A stretch of 64,000 nucleotides of DNA from Volutella citrinella (lineage: Eukaryota; Ascomycota; Sordariomycetes; Hypocreales; Nectriaceae). Of this stretch, positions 41,626-52,226 are shown piece by piece. Below the pieces are notes generated by a model, which was given only the letters and a program-made list of their open reading frames with translations, was not told the DNA's origin and ran no database searches. Made by a program: the position numbers and the translations under genes. The stretch spans positions 3,720,001 through 3,784,000 of the forward strand of contig JAWZSP010000005.1 of the NCBI GenBank assembly GCA_034401135.1, given 5' to 3'. The stretch's first letter is position 1. Every line of letters starts with the position of its first letter.

Positions 41626-42838
41626 TCACGGAGCCTCGTGCAAGCCCCCAGGCCCCGTCGCGTGCGAGTACCCCCGCGGGAGCGTCTTGGGGAGGTAGTC
41701 GACGAGGTCCTCGCGGTAGTCCTTCTCCGACTCGTCGGCCAGCTCGGCCCGGTGCCGCTCGGACCTCATTCGCCGCGGCGGGGCGTCCGGGTGGAACGAC
41801 TCGGCCGGGCGCTCCGGTCTGGTCGGCGGCAGTGGGTCGGAGCGAGGCAGCGAGCCGACCCTTGATGCCGTCGACATGTTGTTGGCCCGGTGGATGGCAA
41901 TCTCGCTGGGGAACCGGCCGTCCCGTTCGCTGCCGTAGCCGTCGACGTAGAACCTTCTCCGGCGGCGGCGTCTCCAGAACATCAGGCAGAGGCCGGCGAC
42001 GACGGCGAGGGCTCCCAGCGTGGCCCCGACGGAGATGCCGACGGTGGCTTCGTTTGACAGGCCGGGCTTGGAGGTTGTCTTTGCGGCCTCCTCGTGAGTT
42101 GCGCCTGTTGGCGCCGTCAGGGGCGGCATCACCACCGTCTCGGTTGGCAGGTTGCCCATGCCCAAGGTGGCCGTGGGGAGGCTGTTCTTCTGGGTCGATG
42201 AGCTTTCTGTCTGTGACGACGTGGTCTCTTGCTTCTTGGACTCGTCCTTGACGCTTGGGCTGTCCGTGGACTTTGGGTTCGACTCTGACGTCGGCTTGAC
42301 ATTGAAAGTCGTCAGACTCGGCAATTGCTCCGTGTTCTTATCGGACATGCTAATGTTAAAGTAGAGAGACTTTTGGTCGTTTCTGTTGACGCCGGCGGGC
42401 ATCACGCCAAAGTAGAAGATGGCGTTCTCGCCCTTGGGAACGGTGGGAGAGAAGCCATCGAGGGTGGACTGCCAGGTAAAAACGGTAGAGGTGGATGCAT
42501 CTGCGTCTTGTCAGCGCCGCTCGCTCTAGAGGAGGTAAAACCCTTGTCTGATGGGTAGATAGCCTACTCTGTAGCAGCTTGAACCATGCCCTGCCGTCCT
42601 TGGTGGGATACTCCTGGAAGATATAGAGCGACATGAGGTCGAGGTCCGACCTCCACTCCACGCGGACCTTCTCGCCGAGCTTGTAGGTGGGATTGCTCCC
42701 GTAGTCTCCGGCCGTCTTGGCATTGGGCGGCTGGATGAAGTTTGTTTCCGAAGCGACAGTGGCAAACAGGGAAAAGGAAAAGAGGACGGCGAGCCAGGCG
42801 GGTATTAGACATTGCGACGGCGACATTCGTGAATACAT
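41626..42838 (-). CDS. Type I single-pass membrane protein with secreted N-terminal domain
   Basis: Two exons, 42838-42568 and 42506-41626, give 383 aa starting MYSRMSPSQC. The N-terminus, IPAWLAVLFSFSLFATVAS, is a signal peptide. The extracellular part, about residues 30-160, has SNPTYKLGEKVRVEWRSD and TFTWQSTLDG-type strands that recall fungal cell-surface proteins with a Kre9/Knh-like beta domain. A Ser/Thr-rich stalk (about 170-250) is likely O-mannosylated. One transmembrane segment, VGISVGATLGALAVVAGLCLMF, is followed by a run of eight Arg residues and a 100-residue cytosolic tail with acidic and Pro-rich stretches. This layout suits a cell-wall sensor or anchor, but no function is proven. 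A TATATATA element lies about 270 bp upstream. Confidence 0.75.
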
Positions 42839-43107
42839 GGCAACGAGCGGTGCCCGAGGCAGAAGGAGGAAGAAGCAACAATCAACAAGAAGAGCTCAAG
42901 AAGAGGAGCGTCTGGGAGACAAGGACAAAGGTCGCACAGGCCGTCCTGGGCTCCTCCTTTTCTACTGCGAGCAGAGAAAACGCGCCAGCCCTGCAAGGTT
43001 GTGGACGAAATGCGAGATCCCATGCAACGGATTGTGATCATCTGAAGACAAATGTCTCCAGAGCGTTCAAAGGGCCAGGGTCTCCCGTCCGGCCGTGCGT
43101 CCGGGCA

Positions 43108-43117
43108 GTATATATAA
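43108..43117 (-). promoter_or_regulatory. TATA-like element, possibly for the membrane-protein gene
   Basis: TATATATA reads the same way on both strands and lies about 270 bp upstream of the start at 42838. Its use is uncertain because a long leader would be needed. Confidence 0.3.
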
Positions 43118-44104
43118 CCCGTCCTGCTCTCCCCGTTCTGTGCTCCGGGTCGCCGTCGGCCGCTCGCTGCACGGTGCCGGTGGAGCCAGAGGCCGATCCT
43201 GCACCCAAAGCGAGCGTGTCTGGCGGGCGACTCCATGGCTCGAGCGGTTTGTTTGTCGATGAATCGGGAAGAAGGAGTGCGGTGGCCGTTACAGACGTGG
43301 AATCCTGCTCAATTGGCGATGGTGGTCGTGGTGATATACGAGCAGGTCGACAACAACCCGCGTATATGATATATCCCAGGCGGCATCACTGTTTGCCCTA
43401 GTGCGTACTCAACTATTCATTAATTCACCCGCGACCCCGGTCAGCCAGCTGCATCGCGTCTGCCATACCAATAAACAGCATGCAACACACTCTACCCGTT
43501 TCCGTCTTTATCCCGATGCGCGACAACTGACCCGTCCCCGATCAGATGATGGCCGCCCGCTCAAGTCATCCTGTTTCCATCCTGCGGATCTCGGCCCCGG
43601 CCTGTAGTGCAATGTATTTTGGGCAAGCGACTCGAACTGTGGGGGGTGGTCCCCCCATCGGGCCCATCCCCTGTCTATTGCAGTGTTTTGTCGTGTTTCA
43701 GACCCTCATTGCCTGCTCGAAACGGCAGATGGAGTCGACGCACGTGGCTCGTTGCGGCTGCTTGGCGTACGTTGGACGAGTGTACAAGTAATAAGCAAAA
43801 GGTGTGGCAGTCGGCTCAAACATTGGACATGCATCGCAGCGTCGTAGCCAAAAGTGCATCAAGCCATCAACAGCTTCATGCATTCTCGGCCGAGACAATC
43901 GCCATCCGTCCGAATCTGGCAGCAACTCGGTCAATCCTCGAGTCACCAACAGTAGAGTCAATTTTTAAATCAAGGCATTCAAGACTTGGCGAGTGCGGTT
44001 GCGTGCTTTTGTCCAAGAGAGCCACGCGCTCTGGTCCTCGACTCTGATGGGCCCATTGCCCAACCGCTGCAGGGATTGATCGCCGCGCTTGATTAATTAC
44101 CATG

Positions 44105-44120
44105 TACTCCGTACTCCGTA
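44105..44120. repeat. TACTCCG direct repeat
   Basis: Two tandem copies of TACTCCG plus TA, equal to TACGGAGTACGGAGTA on the other strand. It is a short motif with inverted-CGG character in a gene-free region. Confidence 0.6.
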
Positions 44121-44632
44121 GAGCCTCTGCTACTGCTACCCTGGCACTTTATCTGATTCCCCCGTAATCCTACTTGATCCACAGCCTAGACCCAAACATG
44201 TTTCCTCCCGCCATGCCCCCCCTGACAACACGCCCGCTCTGCAACTCTACTACTAGTGCAAGCCTAAATTCGACAGACTTCTGGGCTCTTGGCTTGTCAA
44301 AGGCCCCCCACCCAGGGCCGATGACAGGAGCCCGTGCTGCAGGCTGGCCCGAGTGGCAAATAAAGGGAACGGCGCCATGGAGGGGGAGGATGGCGGAAAG
44401 GAACCGACCTCTAGTGGCGATTGCGAGAGCAACGTGCGTGCTGGATGGGTCACACAAGACGCGGCAATACTAATCAATGTCTCTCATCTCTGAATTTGGC
44501 TCCATTGTGTGTTGTGTGCGCGATAATAGCCTCAACTGAATACATCATAGCGCCTTTGCTTGTCCTCGAGAGATGGAATCAACCTATTTCCTCGCCGTAG
44601 CAGAACCAGTTCCGCCTCACCGCTGGGGCAAC

Positions 44633-44885
44633 CTAGCGCTTCTGTTCACCCTGCTGAGTTCCCTGGGCCTGGCCCGCATTTCCGCTGGCCGTGTTGGCTT
44701 GGTTCTGGGCCCGGTCCCCGGCGGACTGGGCACGCGCCGTGAAGCCTGAGGACGACATGTCCTTGCCTCCCTGGGCCTGCTCGCGTCTCAGTCAGCTCAC
44801 GCGGAGTAATTAATCTTTGCAGATGGCTTACCTGAGAAGACTGGATTCTCTTGGCATCGCTCTTTGACATTTGGTTCTGAGGCAT
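44633..44885 (-). CDS. Small stress/LEA-like protein, 65 aa
   Basis: Two exons, 44885-44832 and 44776-44633, separated by a 55-bp GT-AG intron; each exon is in phase 0. The protein begins MPQNQMSKSDAKRIQSSQ and then reads AQGGKDMSSSGFTARAQSAG, followed by a Gln/Asn/Ala/Gly tail, ending QGEQKR. It is very hydrophilic and lacks Cys, Trp and membrane segments. The SKSDAKRIQSSQA and GGFxARAQSAGDR pattern recalls the seed-maturation (SMP/LEA-like) domain seen in small fungal stress proteins. Such proteins are thought to protect cells during drying or starvation. A TATAAAAG box sits about 120 bp upstream. The second exon in its own frame hides this gene from simple frame searches, so the spliced reading is my model. 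Confidence 0.72.
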
Positions 44886-45554
44886 CTTGAGAGTCGAGGG
44901 CTTGAGGGCAGTTGAAGATGTGTAGTGTGGTTCTTGTTTTGAGTTGTGAGTTTATGATGTTGGGGGAGATGATTTTCAGAAAGTAATCGAGGGGAAACCG
45001 AAGTCTTTTATAGCTGTGTCAAACTCCATCGGCCGTCACAATCTCCCACTGCGTTGTTGACGTGACGATCACCGGCGAAAGTATTTCCATGCCTCGCCGC
45101 GCCCGGGTGCTCATCGTGACGAATGCATGCATTTGTCTTGAGCCTCGGTCAACCAAGTGAACCAATGAAGCCATTCATCATTATGCCACGGGACATGGTT
45201 CTATACTGGTGACGCGCCGAGGGCTCGATGGTCAAGTCGTGGGCGATGGCCATTCGGCGGCGAGGGGTGAAACCTGACGGCCTCCAGCAGCAATGGTGCA
45301 CTATGGTGGTATGTGACGGGCCTCCAGCATGAGAGACGTCATCCACAACACACCGGAGTTTCAGCACACAGACAGTGGCTTCGAATCAGTCCATTACAAC
45401 TATCAATGACTACAGCCAGGTCTAATCAACAACCGCCATTGGAGAAGCATCGCTCATCGACATGCCAGACCCCCGCTCTCCCAAACGCCACGCCATCGCG
45501 ACCAACTACATGTATTCTATATTCTATAGTACACTACTACAAAGATGCCCTGAA
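44886..45554. other. Spacer upstream of the stress-protein gene
   Basis: About 670 bp: stress-gene promoter and the 3' UTR of the GFA protein. Nothing else seen. Confidence 0.5.
45005..45013 (-). promoter_or_regulatory. TATA box of the small stress protein gene
   Basis: Minus-strand CTATAAAAG lies about 120 bp upstream of the start at 44885, a near-ideal TATA box. Confidence 0.65.
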
Positions 45555-46555
45555 TTAAGGGTTGACGTACTTGGGCCCCCAGTCTGCAGAACCGGTGAGC
45601 TGCTTGATCTTGTCCTTCAACTCCAGCACGTTGGGCCCCTGGATGGTGCGGACGTTGACGGGGTGGTAGCCGTTGGAGATGTTGTACACCTTCAACTGGT
45701 CGGCGTCCATCTTGTCGACCTGCTCGGACGTCTGGGGGATGGGCCGGTTGCTCATCTGGACGCCGCAGTGCTTGCAAAAGGTCTTCTCGATCAGCCTCTG
45801 GCCCGTCAGGTAGACGCCAATGTCCTCGGGCTTGCCGTGGAGAACGACCTGCTCCGTCTTAGGGTAGATCCACACGTAGGCATTCTAGATTTCCGTTAGT
45901 TTGGGGTCGTTCCCGTGCGGCCTCGTTGGTTTGTTCATACCTTTTCGCAGATGCTGCAGTTGCACTCGGCCATCATCCCGGGGTAGTTGCTGTCGATTGG
46001 CTCGACATTGACGGCAACCTTGACGGCGCCGCAGTGGCATGCTCCCGTGTGAAGCTTGCCGCCGTCGACGTTCGCGGTAGGGAGCGGGCCATCGTAGATT
46101 GGGTGCTCATACTGGGGGCCTTTTGCGACACCATCAACGCTGTGTATTCGCCAGTTAGCAATTTCCACTTCAATTGGGCTGCAACGGCGGACACCCTACG
46201 GGATATGCTCAATCGACCAGGTGTCAATGTTCTGGAAGGCATGGACATTCAGGCCGAGCGACCTGCCAGGGGGGGCGCCCGTCTTGAGGGCGAGGACAGC
46301 GGTTCCGCAGTCGGGGCAGAACTTGTGCTCCAACGTCTTGTCGCCAAAGGAATACGAGCTCAGGGCGTCCATGTCGCCCTTGACGACCCTGAAAGCGTCC
46401 TCGCCCGCGGGGAATTGCCACAGCGTGCCCTTGACGTAGCAGAAGCTGCAGTTGCACTCATAGGCCGACTTGATCTCGGGCAGGTCGACCTCGTAGACGA
46501 AGGCTGCGCAGTGGCAGTTGGCGCGGTACGTCTTGAGCTGTTCTTGTTCGGTCAT
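45555..46555 (-). CDS. Tandem GFA-domain (Mss4-like) protein
   Basis: Three exons, 46555-46200, 46139-45941 and 45884-45555, give 294 aa starting MTEQEQLKTYRANC. The protein has two glutathione-dependent formaldehyde-activating (GFA, CENP-V-like) zinc folds. Domain 1 (about residues 5-115) has the CHC and CNCSFC Cys motifs, then FCPDCGTAV. Domain 2 (about 145-270) has CHCGAVKV and CNCSIC, then FCKHCGVQM. The Cys residues bind two zinc ions per domain. GFA proteins were named for the bacterial S-hydroxymethyl-glutathione synthase Gfa, but most fungal members have no known reaction. Both sets of Cys appear intact. A TATA-like TATAAATG lies about 95 bp upstream. Confidence 0.9.
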
Positions 46556-46646
46556 GTTGGCGGATGTGCAGTTGAAGCTGGGAGTAGTGGATGAGAGAGT
46601 GTTTGCGGAGGTATGGTGATTCTGGGATGTTTGCATCGGATCGATT

Positions 46647-46654
46647 CATTTATA
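46647..46654 (-). promoter_or_regulatory. TATA-like element of the GFA gene
   Basis: Minus-strand TATAAATG about 95 bp upstream of the start at 46555. Confidence 0.5.
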
Positions 46655-47718
46655 CATCTGCTACCACGAACCCCAGCCCACTCTTTCTGGTAATGAGCTC
46701 CATCATGTCAGCTTCGACTCCTCGGATGCCGACGGTCCGCAAGCGAGGTGGCCTCAGAAACGAGGGCGGAGATCCGGGGGCCTTACGCCATGGACCCGAA
46801 CAGCATTGCAGGGCAGCGTTCACTCTGCCCCAGGGATGCACCAAAATTTGGTCAGACTCAGCCGCTGACTTTCACGTTGGGGACCGCGCTGCGTGACGCC
46901 GCGAGCTAGCAGCCTCAGCCGCCCAATGAAACGCCAACAGCCCTAGCGAGACGGCGGGCTAGCGGCCATAGCACAGATCTCGCTCCAGTTCCGCGCCAAA
47001 ATTGGTGTCTGGTGGGTTGGGTAATTGAATTGGACCCCATTCCCCAACATTCCCAGCCTTGGTGGATGGACGGCATGTATTGGCCAATTCCGGGTTTGAT
47101 CAGTCAATTCAAAGCGGGCACGGCCAACATGACATAATTCGACGGGGTTCGCTCGGACGGGTTTACGTGGAAGGAAGGACCCTCATTGATGTCGACTGGA
47201 GTTGCTAGGAACTTGTCATTTTTTTCCTTTCTGTCATATTAATTCGTCCACCGTGGCAGACTCTGTGGCGTTCTATTCAAGCCTAGCCAGTATACAATGT
47301 ACGGTGGATTAATTATATATTAATATTTGATAGACAGCTAAGCTCGGCTGTTCCCGTGGATCAGCCTTTAATCTGCCCTTCACATGTCAAGCGCAGCATT
47401 CCTCCGAGACGCACAATGGTCTAGACCCTTTGCAGGCGGCCAGTGGCATTCGCCGAACCCTTGTCGCTGAATATCTTGTGCCAACCTATGCTTTGGGGTC
47501 GCATACATGGCGCTAGGCTTGCTCTCACCTGGTGCAAGCAACAGCCGATTCTGGACGGAGGAGATGCATCCCAATTGTTACCACCCAGATGAATGCCAGA
47601 AACAAAGCCTCGTACGTCACACGGGAATCAATATTTGATACAAACTTCAAGGTCGCTCTCAAACGGTAGATGGTGCGGGGAGTAGCTTTGCCGTGCCGCA
47701 AGCCACGGAAGTAGGCAG

Positions 47719-47727
47719 CTATATAGG
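47719..47727 (+). promoter_or_regulatory. TATA-like element of the DUF2235 gene
   Basis: CTATATAGG lies about 95 bp upstream of the start at 47821. Confidence 0.5.
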
Positions 47728-47818
47728 ACTCCCTCACATCGTCCATCGTCTACTCTCACCTGCACTCATCCACACCATTTGCTCTTCATTTAGCATATCC
47801 ATCACCCCAGTGTGTACA

Positions 47819-47872
47819 CAATGTCAAAACAAACAATGTCAAAACAGAATCCCGAAAAACAGAATCCCGAAA
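47819..47872. repeat. Short tandem repeats at the DUF2235 N-terminus
   Basis: Two copies of AATGTCAAAACA and two of CAGAATCCCGAA lie next to each other, encoding MSKQ twice and KQNPE twice. They create extra in-frame Met codons. Confidence 0.75.
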
Positions 47873-49290
47873 TCAGCACAATGTCTGGCCCACCAAGACC
47901 CCTGGTCATTCTCTGCGATGGCACCTGGGCTGGGCGTGAGGCCGACACGAGAACCAACATCTATCGCTTGGCCCGGATGGTAGGCATCCCAATGAACCCC
48001 AATGATACAGATGTACATACCATGGGAGACTCTGCATGGTATATGCACGGTGTCGGGCTTGGGACAACATTTATAGAGTACATGACATATCCAACTCCTC
48101 GTCAAGTCGTTTTCCTCTAACAGCGAGACAGCTACATCTTCAACGGCGTGACGGCCCAAGACCTCGCCAAGCAGTGCATCTTGGCCTACTCATTCATTGT
48201 CAAAAACTACAGCTACCCCGACCGCCAGCTGTGGATGTTTGGATTCTCCCGGGGCGCGTTCCTCGTCCGGTCCATCGCGGGCATGATCAACAACTGCGGC
48301 ATCGTCAAGCCCATCCTCACAAAGGACAACACCATCGACCACTACAATACTGACTTGCTCTGCCAGCAAGTCTATCGCATCTACCGTTCCGACGACCCCA
48401 TCAATGCCCCGAAGTCCCCCCAGTCCAGGACATTCCGCCGCAAAGCCAGCTGGCCCCTCATCGGCGACGAGGCCAAGGGACAGCCACAGCTGATGCCGCC
48501 CATCAAGTTCATAGGCGCCTTTGACACCGTCGGCAGCCTGGGCATCCCAGACTTTGTGGGCGGCGTGGGACTGGATTGGCCGCAGTTCCACGACCAGAAG
48601 GTGTCGACCGCCGTGGAGCTCGTCTACCATGCCGTGTCACTGCACGACCGCCTCTACATCTTCCCGCCGTGCCACGCCAGACGCAATACGAAGCCCGGAA
48701 AGCCAGCAAACTTTGGCATCACGGAGATGTGGTTCCCTGGAGTGCATTACGACATCGGACGTCACCGTGCCCGCTTCCTGCGTCCGTTCGGCAGCGGATG
48801 GCTGGAGAGGCAGCTGTCGAGGTGTGACTGGGTGAGCAGAGAGGTCCAGCCCAACGAGGTGCTCTCGGACCTGACACTCCGGTGGATGCTCGAGGCTATT
48901 CAGATAAACGACCCCGGCGGGCTAGTCATCCCGGCTGCCACTGTGACAAGTGAAATTGCGGCAGCGAATGGGAGAATGGTCGCCCGAAGGCGCGTGATGG
49001 GCGACGGGGACATCTACAGCGACGCCGTGACTTGGTTTCCGTTTGGAAGACAGATTTCGTGGGCTCTTACGACCATCTTTGGACAAGGGTGGAAGATGAA
49101 TCAGATCTACCAGGTGCTGCTCGCCATCCGGCCTCGCGTCGTGGCCGACTTGAATGCGGAAGTGTACCCCTACACGGACCCCGAATCCGCCTTGGGAAAC
49201 CAGAGTATCAGGGATCTGGCAGGCATTACCCCGACTAGGTACCCGTCGAATGCCTTTGAGGCTTTCCAATTGTGTCAGCCCTTCAAATAA
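47821..49290 (+). CDS. DUF2235-family alpha/beta hydrolase
   Basis: Two exons, 47821-48077 and 48132-49290, with a 54-bp intron, give about 471 aa; a frame change at this point is explained by splicing and needs no mutation. Start at 47821, with alternatives at 47836 and 47881. Family landmarks are LVILCDGTWAG, the nucleophile elbow FGFSRGAFLVRSIAGM (GxSxG), IKFIGAFDTVGSLGIP with a probable acid, and WFPGVHYDIGRH with a probable His. DUF2235 includes the catalytic domain of bacterial Tle1 phospholipase effectors and many fungal proteins of unknown substrate. No signal peptide or transmembrane segment is seen. Two short internal repeats, MSKQ and KQNPE, stand at the N-terminus. Confidence 0.9.
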
Positions 49291-50836
49291 GGACGCAGGA
49301 CGAGCCTACGAGGTCGGTGGAGGAGCCTACTGTCCACCATCCCTAGCCAATAATATTTTTCTCTTTTCAAGCATACTCTACTATGTATGGGCGTGCAGAG
49401 GCCATAGATATCCAGGTGTGTTTGCCAGGCTTAGGCTACTCGCCCCTGACCATCTAGCATCAGGTATCCTTATGGTGTGTATTTGCGTGACACACTACAT
49501 GCAGACTCTTTCAAGGATTTCAAATCTCAAGCATTTCCACATCAGAAAATCAATCTTAAGACTTCCACAAACTCTGGCCAACGTAGCAAACACACAGAAA
49601 TGACAACTAACAGACACCTTGTTCAGGTCTGGCTACCCTCGAATCACTAGCTAATAAGACAATAGATGTAAATAATAAAGAGAACAAGATGCACTGATCT
49701 TGAATCAGAAGGCCACTGGACAAGTGAAATATTGTGCTAGGACTCTCCCGGTACCGGAATGCTTCATTTCTGGCGAACCCTCTCGTGAATTTGCCATCAT
49801 GAGACGAACGAATCACCTTGTACAACCCACTTCCTTCAGCGCACTTCAGGTTAAGAGAGTCAAGGGACAAGTTCCGCTGATGGTGTTATATCGGACAACT
49901 CGAGCCTGATCGAAACCTTGAAATAGTTCACTTCCTTCTAACGTGAGGCGCTGGAACTCATGGTGCTACATGTCTATGTGCGGCCCATAAGTGGACGTTG
50001 GACCATTGTGGCTAAGGAAGTCTCGCCATGCTATGAGTTTGCAAGTAATAGCAGTCTTGGGTGTAGTCGGGACTCCATTGGTGACAATGGCGAGCTTATT
50101 GGTAAATATATTTGCCCATATTGACTCTTTGTAGCGTTGATAGCACTTCGTCTGGGTGGATAAACAAGACGGGCATGAATTTGCGTCTTAAAATGCCATG
50201 AGCAACTGCAGCTATCAAATAATAGAAAAGAGTAAAAAAGATTAATCCCTGTTTTGCCTCGCAACTATTCCATTCGCTCTTGACGCTGTGCTTGGGATTT
50301 TCCAGTTGCGTGGACAAAATGCATGTGACGTTCAACGGCCACAACTATCCATTGCGTGATGCCTCAGTACACACGCGCATCCTACGGCAATCTTGAACAG
50401 AATGTATAAAAAAAAAATAAAAAAAAAACTGAAGGATCAATTTGCTTTCCGGCCAGCCCACTCTCTATAAGCACTGTGCTCCTATTAGTGAACAAACAGG
50501 GACCAGCATGGCAGCACCTCAGATCCCCGAGGCCGAACCCAGCACGATAAGATAAGGCCCGTCCCACCCCCACATGCCCATCCGGGTAGACAAAGTAAAC
50601 AATATCGCCTCAGAAACGCGACACCGACTCGAGCTCTCTGCTCAACGACGACCAAGCATCCCGCCCAGAACGACCGCCGCGCCCCAGCCCCGACGCCTAA
50701 CCTTTGCATCGGTCGGCCCGTCTTCTGCCCCTGCGACAAAGGGAGCGCGGCGACGGCTGCCAACGCACGACGAGCCCTCTGCGATCCACGCCCCCCTTCG
50801 CAACCCGCGACCGAGACCCCCCCCCGGCCCAGGAAG
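49291..50836. other. 1.5-kb gene-free spacer
   Basis: A/T-rich near 50040-50430 with two runs of As at 50408-50428. No coding sequence is supported. Confidence 0.5.
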
Positions 50837-51605
50837 ATGGACGACGAGGCCCTCGTCGCGCAGCTTCAGCGCAAGATTGAGCTACAGAGCCCCGAAGACC
50901 TCGCATACCTCATCAACAATGTCCGCACGGCCGCCGCAGTCCGCCTGAACGAGGCGTTCCCCGTCGTCGAGGGCAAGGCCGAAGACGTGCTGCGCAACCA
51001 GATCGAGATGCTCATCAACGAGGTCAGCTATTCCGACCTGGCAATGCTCCCCCAGCTGCAGGTTGCATGCGTTGTGTGCCAAGAGTTTCCCAGGCTGACA
51101 CGTCCCCTTGGGCACGCAGTACATTGACAAGACATTCACCCTTGCGGCTCCCAACCTGTCCATCAACGGCATGCCCGTCCCCGCCGACTCGTGCCTCGCG
51201 GGCGCCTCCTCCGCCTCCGAACCCGAGCCCGTCTACGAGCCCTTTGACGCCCGCAAGCGCCGCCGCGTCGCCGAGCTCATCACGCAGGAGGAGAAGCTAC
51301 TCGAGGAGGTCGCCGCCCTCAAGCGGACCGTCGCTGCCTCAGCGGCCGAAGCCCACGCCGAGTCCCTGCGCGCGGGGCTCCGTCGCGACGACGAGCTGCT
51401 CGAGGCGCGTGTCGCCGCAGCCGCAGAGGCCGCCGCCGCCGTCGAGCTCGACGTGCCGCAGCTCGAGCGCCAGGCCAGCGTCGAGGCGGGGTTCCGCCGC
51501 GCCGTCGAGGGCCTCGGCCGCCTCAAGCGGGACATGCCAGCTGTCGTGGCCAAGATGGAGAGGGCCCGCGTGGCAGGCGAGTATGTCGTGACACAGGGGC
51601 GGTGA
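50837..51605 (+). CDS. Mis14/Nsl1-like kinetochore protein
   Basis: Two exons, 50837-51022 and 51120-51605, with a 97-bp intron, give 223 aa starting MDDEALVAQLQRKIELQ. The N-terminal half, with SPEDLAYLINNVRTAAAVRLNE, VEGKAEDVLRNQIEMLINE and YIDKTFTLAAPNLSINGMPVP, fits the Mis14 (Nsl1) subunit of the MIND complex that joins centromeric chromatin to the outer kinetochore. The middle and C-terminal region, about residues 100-215, is an Arg/Glu/Ala-rich coiled coil, RRVAELITQEEKLLEEVAAL and following. MIND subunits are all-helical and diverge fast, so the assignment rests on the N-terminal pattern and length. The start is the first ATG of an open, family-consistent frame. No neighbour suggests its role. 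Confidence 0.7.
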
Positions 51606-52226
51606 GGTACGAGATCTACAGGGTTTACCCGAGAAAATGGGCTGAGGTTTCTCGCATTGGCCAGGGGCCCGTCGAGAGCTGCAGGTCCCCCCTCGTGGAG
51701 TTTTGGGCGTTGCGCGGGTCGCTTTTTTCTTTTATACATGCGCGCGAGCAAACAGAACGGATGATATCACCACAAGGGTCGCAGGAGCCGCCGAATGAGC
51801 GTCGGAATATGCCGGGCACTGCGTCTATCTTGCTTGGAACTAATGCACCCATGATGGGACGAGATATGGCACTCCAAAAAGAACAAAAATACAGACATGC
51901 AACACACCGAAAGGCAAGATCCACGCATCGACAGGCAGCCTGTATGTGTGTACTCGTATAGACGCCTCATGCCGTAGTGATTCTTATCAAACTCTTTTTG
52001 CTTGCCTCTGGCTCCCGCTCACGCTCCGCCCTCTACCACCCCACGTGTTTTATCGGTTTGTCGTCATCTCCCCACAATCGCGACTTGCAAGCCACCAAGG
52101 TAAGGCATCCATCCCCATCCCCATCTCCTCCCCGCGTAGAAATGAAGAAACAGGTATTCCAGTCTAGCAAAAGACCGTCGCCGGCAGTCTATCTCTCTCG
52201 GCGACCAATCCCGTAGCCCGTGCCGC
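51606..52226. other. Convergent spacer
   Basis: About 620 bp between the kinetochore gene (+) and SEC14 (-). Holds 3' UTRs; no gene seen. Confidence 0.5.

Larger units (their letters stand above)
42839..44632. other. 1.8-kb gene-free spacer
   Basis: Several overlapping short frames, none convincing. A TATATATA stretch at about 43108-43117 could serve the minus-strand membrane-protein gene. A direct repeat of TACTCCG lies at 44105-44120. Confidence 0.5.
46556..47820. other. Divergent promoter region, GFA gene and DUF2235 gene
   Basis: About 1.26 kb, with an A/T-rich section at about 47270-47330. I see no gene or repeat element. Confidence 0.5.

Noticed and set aside
42742..43401. 219-codon plus-strand frame over the membrane-protein start
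   Set aside because: Antisense to the signal peptide exon and promoter, with no recognisable features.
48078..48131. Frameshift or broken gene in the DUF2235 protein
   Set aside because: The two frames join cleanly across a GT-AG intron, giving the family pattern TTFID-YIFNGV.
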